Source of the DNA: Pithys albifrons albifrons
Lineage: Eukaryota > Chordata > Aves > Passeriformes > Thamnophilidae
DNA: 64,000 nucleotides
NCBI RefSeq assembly: GCF_047495875.1
Contig: NC_092497.1
Span: forward strand, 72,734,463-72,798,462
Direction of reading: 5' to 3'
Under the pieces are notes generated by a model. That model saw only the letters and a list, made by a program, of their open reading frames with translations, made no database searches and had not been told where the DNA came from. Shown one piece after another: positions 27,701 through 36,700 of this stretch. The translations under genes were made by a program, and so were the position numbers. Each line of letters begins with the position of its first letter. The stretch's first letter is position 1.

Positions 27701-30700
27701 TTCCAGATAAAATAGTACTTATAAACTAATACTTCTGCTTTCTTCTTCCCTTGCCATGCTTTCAGAAAAGACAGGCCTACAAAGAGTGGACTGTGACTCA
27801 CAGTAGTAGTGATGATGATGATGACAGTTAGGGTAACGTGGATTGTAACAGTTATACATGGCTCTGTCACATTCTTTTGAGCTTTAAGTTTTAAATGTTG
27901 CTGTTATAACTCCCACAGAGATATTGGGATTCTCTGATACTAAATTCTTATTTTTAAAACTGTGAATAAAAATGTGGGGATAATAAACTGTGTGGTGATG
28001 AGTGCTAGACAAAGGAGCAAAGAATGTAATAAAAACAGTCTTACTGATAAAACTGGACATAGCTAAAACAGTATTGAGTAATATGAAGAAATAAGTGATA
28101 CCATGACTTAGAGTTTCTTTTCAGATGTATTTCTATCAACTGTTTAATGTTTTTGCCTTTATATAAGTGTTTTACAGGGTTTGTTTATAGTTTGCTAGTT
28201 GGATTGCTTTTAAATGTGTTTAGTAGAACTTACTGAGTTGTACAGTTGTTATTGGTATTAAAATGCTGTTTGACTGTTTTCAATTAATATTTCAAAAGTA
28301 TTTTGTCTGCGTTTCTTCTTAAAAATAAACTTGTCTAAAGTTTATCTAAAATGGATTCATCTGTTCTGTTCCCACATTGATTCTCATGTTTCCTGGAACT
28401 AGAAAACGCGAAAACACTAATGGCTTATAAAGACATTTAAAAGATAAAATACATACATTTTGCAAGGAACATTTGACATAAACCTTTAATTTTTCATTTA
28501 TCATCTCTTTTACAGTAATTGTAAAATATTTGTGTATTTTTTGTATCCTTAAATGTATGAAATAATGTTTATTTAGTTTTTTTTTTATTCTGGTTATAAA
28601 TTATTTGGTTCTTAAATCAATACTTTTGTTTTCATAGCAACAAAAAAACTAAAAAAACTACCCCAAAACTAAACTTCATGTAAAAATCAGAGACAGAAGA
28701 AAACACAGTTATTTTTACAAGGTTCTGTGTCACTCTATGGAAAACACATGTAACATGAAAAAATATTTAGTTTTTTATTTACCTAGGCACAGGAGGTGGC
28801 CAGAAACACTGATCCACTGCAATTGTGTATTATAAATTCTACAGAAGACCTTACAAGATACTTATTTCTTTTAAAAATTATTTACTTTGTATTTACTGGA
28901 ATTCTTGGACAGTTTTCTTATTCTTTTTCATGCTTCATTACTCTATTTAGATTTTTGTGTTCCACTTTAAAGACAACTTGCAATAGATATTTCTGTACCA
29001 GTAAGTTCTGTAGTGAGATCTAACAATTAAAATTGCTCTAAAGCAGTAAGAGCTTCTTTTGAATATTTACTTAGGTATTGCCATTTCCTTCATTGTCTGT
29101 TGGCTTCCAGTTATCAAATTCTGAGAGAAGAACCATTCAAAAGCATTAAGACTGCTTATACTAGCTCTGTGCCTTCAAAAATCTCTGTACAGTCTTATCT
29201 CTTGGGCAATTACCCTTTAATCTCACAGATGAAAGAGGGGAAAACTAAATTTGAGAGCTGGTTTTATCTGAAATTACGGATGCTTATGATTGCTACAGGT
29301 CAGGTGTTTGTTTTGTAATACTGCCTCAAAATGATGCCTTTCAGAAATGGAAGACTGCAATGTGTTACTGCCACAAACTCTGTAGGAAGGATTTTGAAGG
29401 TTTCAGGTACAAATGGATCTCCTCTATTTCTTTGAAGAACATAGGAAGTAATTTTTGTGACGAAAGTTGACCTGACTTTTAAAATTATACTAATTTTTGC
29501 AGAAAGTGGAGGCAAAATTTAACATGGATGGTAGTACTCCTGGGTCACGTATTGCTAATTCAAATTACACTGCAATATAGCCATAAAGAGTTCTTTCCTT
29601 ACTTGGTAGGTTAAAAGGTTGTAGAACACTTAACTTAAAAAACCAACCAACCAACCAACACAAAAAAACCCCCATAACAAAATTCCCACCACAACAAACA
29701 GTAAAAAAATTTGCTAGTATAGTTGAGAAATGCAATTCTGTATCTTATTTTGTCTGTTCCATGGAATATAGTTGCGTTTGTGAAGTTTTTATGTTAATAA
29801 AAAGGTTATTAATTTTTTACAAGTATTTTATTTGTTTCTCTCTTGAGTCTATGCTTCTCTGGATATACATTGAAAAAAGAAATAAATTGGATTTCTAATA
29901 ACAAATCTTAGATCACCTGGGATATTACTATTTAATTTCTCTCTAGGTCATGGAATGAAAAGCTGTGAAAACTAACAGCTAACTAGCAGAAACTGCTGCT
30001 CTTTCAGGCAGAAGGTAAACCAACTCCAAAGAAACCAACCAAACAAAAAAACATGTAGAGTTATTTTCTTTAGGGATTTAAAGTAACATAGTGAAAAATA
30101 GAGACCATTTTTTAAATTTTTGTTTTTTCCTTCAGTTTGTGGTATTTTAACAATTTAACTTTTTGCTGCGTGATTTCCCCCACCCACATCTTTTTCACGG
30201 CTGAATTGAAGTCCATTACTGTTGCTGAAAACTCCAGGTCTGACTACTATCCTTTTGTCTCAGATTGCTAAATTTTCTGCTGAACAAGTCGATGATTCAG
30301 CTTTTCTCAAGAGCTTAGTTTGACTCTATTAGTGACTTGTATAATGGTAGCTGGAATTTATGTGTTTCCTCCTTGCTGAGGTTAAAAATTGGTTGTGCTC
30401 TTTGGTGTTTCTAGTACATCCTTTTTGTTTGGGGTCCTTTGGTGGTCTTCTTTTCTCAAGAGGTTCTGTAGACTTAAGTTGGTGCAAGGGGATACTTTAG
30501 ACAGTTTATTGGATCATTTGATAGACTGTTTATACATTTGCTATTATTAGTCATTTACAGAAGCTATAGACCTGCCAGGTCTTTGCCCTGCCAAGGACTA
30601 GAGCTGAAAGATAAACTAGTTCTGTACTTAAAAAGCTAAGCTATTAAAAGTTACATCATGAAATCAGTGATTCTGTGTCACAGCTCAATGTCTACCCAAA

Positions 30701-33700
30701 TGCAAAATAAATTTAAAATATTTTTAATCTGCTTTTATAGTGTGTGAGTTTGTGAGGGCACCTTTACCATGTTGTATAAGGTTGCTGTGTAAGCTTGTTG
30801 ACAATCCTTCAAAGCTGTGCTTCAATACCATGTCCTACTGTATTGTAGGTCTTCAACTTTCAGTTTAGTGGTCCTTTTTTGGTCATAATCTTCAGATCTG
30901 GTGGTAGAATGTTGAAGAGGTTTGAACAGACCCTTATGCCTCAGTATTCAGACTGGCAGGAAGTCTGCTCTGAGGAGTAGGAGAAGTGTGTCATACTTCT
31001 CCTTCCTCTCCTTTCCTCACCCATCTTGAGCTTAGGTTCAAATCAAAACATAAATATCCATATCGTGAAGAGGTTTCACTTAATAAAATTATAGGGAGAA
31101 ATTCTTCAATAGTTCAAAGTAACTTCACTTTTATTTCGCATTGCTCTGACTCTTACAAGGCATTTATGCTTAGCTGAGCCACAGCTGTTATCCATTGTCC
31201 TTTGAAAAACCTGCTCTGTCTAGGTTAAAGAAAGAAGCAGGATTCTCACCATCTAAATGCACACCATTTGGATACTATTGTATAGCCATTGCCTAACCCC
31301 CAAGAGAAGACATATATAATGGGGAAACTGCCTGAAACCAGCTAACCCCAATTGTTTCAGAAGGACATGAAAGTTTGTGTGATGACTCAGTTTCATGTTA
31401 GCTTGATTGTGATTGAAGCAATATATTTCCACTTTCCTGCAGATCCAGTAATCCTACATTAAATGTTACAAACCAAAGAGATTTGGTTGTATTGGCAGGA
31501 AACAGAACCTCCAGATGTCATCATAAAGAAAGTGTGGATCAGTATAGTTTCTCCATTCAGCTTATGAAATTGTCTTGTGTATTTAGATCAAAAATTGACC
31601 AAGATAATGGTAACAGTCAGCACAGGCAATTTATATTTCTACTGTAAAGTAGAAATTTTGTGTTCTGAAAGAAAACTGGTGTCCTAATTTTTATTTCCTG
31701 CATTCTGTGGCCTTAGATTTAAATGTTTATCATGACCACAGATTTCTGTTAATTTTAAGAAAAGCATGTTGGTTTCAGAGTTGCTGTTCAACCTGGCTGA
31801 ATGGAATCCTGAATTTAGACACTAACATATGGACAGAAGCTTTGCTTTTTGTAGAATGACATTGCACAGTAAAATAATTGGAATGAGGAAACAGGTAATA
31901 AAAGATTGATGTCAGTCCTTACTTGTAAAGGATGAAGAGAGAATTTTGCATGGCAGAAGAAAAAATGTTTTGCATGTTACTTTTCCTTTCTTTATAGGTT
32001 TTCCCCTTTTTTCACACACATTCAAATTAGATCTAATAAGTCACATGGAAACTCTGCTGGGAATGTTAGCAGAATGAAGCTTTCTGTGGAATTTGGTTGA
32101 CATTTAAATAGCTTTTGCTTAGTATTGCCACCTGTGTGATAGTTAACTGTACTTCCATAGTAATTTTCACAATTCTAAATTCATTATCAGTAAGCTGATT
32201 AAGTTACAGCAAATTTACATAATTTGTTGAAAATTACCTAGGAAGCTGGTGAAAAGACAAAAAGAGGTAACACCCCTCTCATAAGTCCTGCTTAAGGGGA
32301 ATTAGTATTTGGATTAAGAGACTTAGCTCACTGATATGCAAAGCACAAGAAAGTTACCTCCTTCAACAGGGGACATCCTCTCCATCCTAATAAGGCTAAA
32401 TTGCTAAATGCTTCTCTATACTTTCTTCTAATAGAACAGGGATATTGGTCGCATTGTGTGATATTTACGTGTTTGATCAGTAAGAGAAATTAATGTCATT
32501 GTCACAATGTCTTCCAGTTAAACACACCTTGTATTTTTCACCTGTACCGGACCACCCTTGCTCTTTCCACACAATGTTATTTCTGTTAATTCCTGTCAGT
32601 CTTCTCCTCCATTTCCTTGTCTTTATTGCTAGGCCACTAATGAAAATCCATCAGGACACAGATCTAGACCAGCAGCCTGGTATCTGGGTTAGGTATCCTA
32701 GCCATGCTGTCTGTCCATACAATCTCCTCTGTCTTCTAACCATCCAAAGTATCATGTGCAGGAATGTTGTGGAGGCTACATTTAGAGAGGATCTTTTGGT
32801 TATTTATTAGGTAGAAGCTTGGACCTAAATATAAGAGGCAGAGAAATTTTGGTTCACAGGCATAGCTACCCCTAGATAATGCTTGAATAAGAAATTTCCA
32901 AAAATAAGTAATAAAACCAATCTATTTTCCAAGCCCTTACTGCCTCATTTCTTATGCCATTCTTGCTGAATCCATCCTGCTCCTGACTAGCTCTTGCAGA
33001 AATAAAGGCAAGTGGAGACTTATGTAAGTAGGCACATGATCAATAGCTGTGATTTTTGTAGCCCAGCAGAGCTGGGCAAAAAAAATAGTAACAGCTTTCT
33101 GGAAAGCCATCTTCTGTTACTCAAAGATTCATGCATTTTATTCACTAAAGAATCAGCATCTTTGGGGGAAGACTTAAAAATATCTGTTGGGGTAAGTGAA
33201 ATTATCCATACACCCAAGTTTGAAGTTGTAGGATACACCTAATGAAATGTCTTTATCATTTTACTATGTTGATGAACACGAATGATTTTGCTATTCTAAC
33301 TGCTTTGAGAACTAACCTACATGTTTATAAATACTGACATAGCTAGCTGAAGCAATATGTTTGTAGTTAAGGCTTTATTGAATTATTCTGGTTTATACTA
33401 ATTCGATTTTGCTTGCTGGTTTTAACAGATGGGAAGGATGCAAGCAGTCATGTTGCTATTCCCAGCCAAGATGCAGCAATATTAGTTAAACCACTAATTT
33501 AATCACTCATAGCTCAGAAAATCAGAAATCCAATGTTTGCCAAGTTATGTTAACCTTAGAGGGAGAATGTTTTTATAAAATACTACTAATCTACTGTAAT
33601 CAGTATTTTAAATTTATTAGCCATTTAAAAATATTCTGCTGCAGTATTTACAGCAGTTGTAGGAAAATGGTATGTTCATGGGAAAATGAAAGAATCTGGA

Positions 33701-36700
33701 GGATTGCTAAGCACTACCTCAAGTTCATTATTACAAGTTCCGCCATCTACATGGTAGTGGGGTTTATATACAGTTAGGTATGGATTTACTCTGTGAGTTA
33801 ATTACTCAATGTTTTGGAAGTGACTTGACATAAATTAGGAAAGGAATCCTTATTGGTTTTTTGTCTCAGAACTCATTAGTTTGCAGAAGTACAGCATAAA
33901 TTAAAAATATGTAAAAACCCAAGTCCTGAAATGTTTTGAGAAATTATATTGTTTGCCAGTTTTGGTTAGGATTGATTTTTATTTGCATAGCTGTATTAAC
34001 AGCAACCATGTAATTCTACATAATTATGAATGTTAACTGTCACAGATCTGTTAGTTATATTCTGACTTTATGAAAGTAGCCTTTTATTTAAAAGGATGTG
34101 CACTGTATTTTTGTTATAATTTATACTTTTGGAACATAAATACATTTTAAGCCCAGAATTAGCACATTAATTTACTACTATATTCAAAGCTGTAAAATTT
34201 TATCTCTTTTAGAAAATCGAAAATGGAAGATTTGCAAAACTCAGATATATTGCACATGCTATGGTCAACAGTACAGATCTGTTAATGGTAACAAAAAGGT
34301 AAACAGTTTAACTCTGAATAACATGTACTTAAAACAATCATCAAAATGTGTATGTCTTGATAATTGCCGGTCAGTAGCTGTGCTGTCATCATATATATAA
34401 ATAAAATAATTGGGAAGGCATGCCTAATGTGCTGTTAATTATCTTCAACAGTGGCATTGATCAGCAGAAGAGGATTGAGTGTTATTTCTCATCTATTTAA
34501 GAAGGAAAGAGGGATGTTGCTTTTATGATTTCTTTAGCTGAGAAGGATTTGTTATAAACCTGGTCAACTGAGCTGTGGGGTTCACTTGTAAATTGGCATA
34601 ATGAAGAAAAAAAGATAATTCCAGAGCAGAGTCAATGTCTGGTACTGGAGTATCTGAGTTTCTTCTCAAACAGAGTCCTTACAACTTTTTGCAGAAATAC
34701 AGCTTGAAGTAGTGCTACAGTTTTGCTATGAAACATAGTATTTTAAATAACTGGGGGGAGGTTCAAAATTGACTTTTGGAAAGGGTGCTGTATAGTTGTT
34801 ATAGATCATTACATGAGAACTGTTTTGCAACAAGGAAATAATTCAGTAGAGCACGGATAACATTATAACTTTTAACTATTTTTACATTAATTTTAAAATC
34901 ATTATTTTCTGTTGCCTAGTGGTGTGTTATTTGTGACAAAAGGGACATTTGGTCAGCTGATATGTGAATGGCAATACACTTATGATGAATTTACCAAAGA
35001 ACCATTCATTGTTGATGGTCGAAGATTGCGCATTGAAGCCAAGGTACATTAACCTTACCATGTTTTGTTGTCTTTTTGTGTTAACTGTTCATAAAATTGA
35101 ACTTTGAATTTCTGCTCTCTCTCCTTTGAATTCTCGATCTCTTTTTAGCTGAGATACAGTCAGAGAAGGGAGTTGAAATTTGGCATGGGCAAACTCAGAT
35201 AACTTCTGACTGTTCTAAGACAAATGGTGTCTTGGTGTTTGCAGATGAAATTCCTTGGGCCCTGGGATTTTTTTGCTGGTATGCACCAGTTCATGGTGTA
35301 TTGTTAGCTGGGAAAATGGTGATACAACTATTGGCTCAGAATATTTTTAATATGCTCTCTGGCATGATGAAAATATGCCAATATGTGGACTTCTGCCTTG
35401 TTCCAATCCTCTTCAAATATAGCAGAGCAATGCATTGCATATGCTATGCTTCAGGGATTTTTTTTTCATAGTAATCAAAATCCTCAAAAATCTAGTAAGG
35501 TTTTAATATGTTAAACCCATAATGACATGTATTTATCCCTTTCAATTCAAGCTGAAGAATGTTGCTCTTAGTTGCAGTTTTTCCTTGGAAAAAAATCCTA
35601 AAACTTTCTTTCCCTGTTTGAATTGCAAAGGACAGGAGAAAGGTTGAAATGGTAACTGACATTAATTTCAATCAATAAATTTACCTGACAGTGTTTTGTT
35701 TCTGGTTTTAAATAAGCTTCTCGTGTATAATTACACCATATTGGTTGTCAGGGTAGTCTTGACAGTTTTTCACTCAGATTATTTGTTTCTATTGCAGAGA
35801 GCATGAAAGGCAGAGCCATATTGGTTTGGAATCCTCCAAACTGGATTTCTGACTGCAAGTGAACTTTCACAGGATGAAATAATTCTTAGTGTTTCTGCCA
35901 TTTCAGACAATGCTGAATAACATATCCATCTTTACCCCTACACAGCAGTCATTTCAGAATCCATTCACATGATGCAGTATGGTCTTTATTTGGTCGAAAA
36001 CTGTACTTTGCAAATAACACCTTATATTTTCCTTTCTGAAGCCTAAGTTGCTGTTTTCACTACCTAAGATCACTACTTCACGTCAGTGTTCGTGGAAAGT
36101 CCACTCAAGTAATGACTTAATGGAGAATGAAAGTTAAAACCTTAGGGAGTAATGGATTTGTTACCACACATATTCCATTATCTGCCTTCCATTCCTGTGC
36201 ACTTTTATAGTCCCTTCTCCAGGGACTCCATGGTGAAAAGGGACGTCTGTTATTGCTGGAGTGTACCACTCCACTGTGCTTCCATGCAGAAAATGATGTT
36301 TGTCAGGGTATGTGCATGCAATGCGAACATACTCAGATTAGTGTAATGGGTACACATGGCTGTCTGAACCATCATATCTGTCTTAATAGTCTCAATAACT
36401 TTAGTATCAAAGTCTGACAAAACTTCAATTTTGAATTACTGTTTTGTTGTTGTTTTTTTTTTTTTAGGAACGAGTTAAGTCAGTGTTCCATGCCAAAGAA
36501 TTTGGAAAAATTATTAATTTTAGAAGTCCAGAGGATGCTAAGGTAAAGTCAAAATACTACTAAAAATATTATACTGTGCTAAATTTGGTTAAAAAATGCA
36601 ACAAATATTAACCTGACACTATTACGTATATTTGAAATTCAGGGTTTCCACATATCTACTACAGAGATAGAAATAGCAATGACCTCTTTAGTACTGAATT

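Larger units (their letters stand above)
25624..34212 (+). other. VPS13A: Long VPS13A intron region around the alternative terminal exon
   Basis: This 8.6-kb interval is the largest intron of the window. Apart from the alternative exon and its UTR I see no supported exon, no clear CR1 copy and only low-complexity A/C-rich tracts at 28637-28670 and 29636-29705. Unlike the intergenic part it seems poor in recent repeats. Confidence 0.75.
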
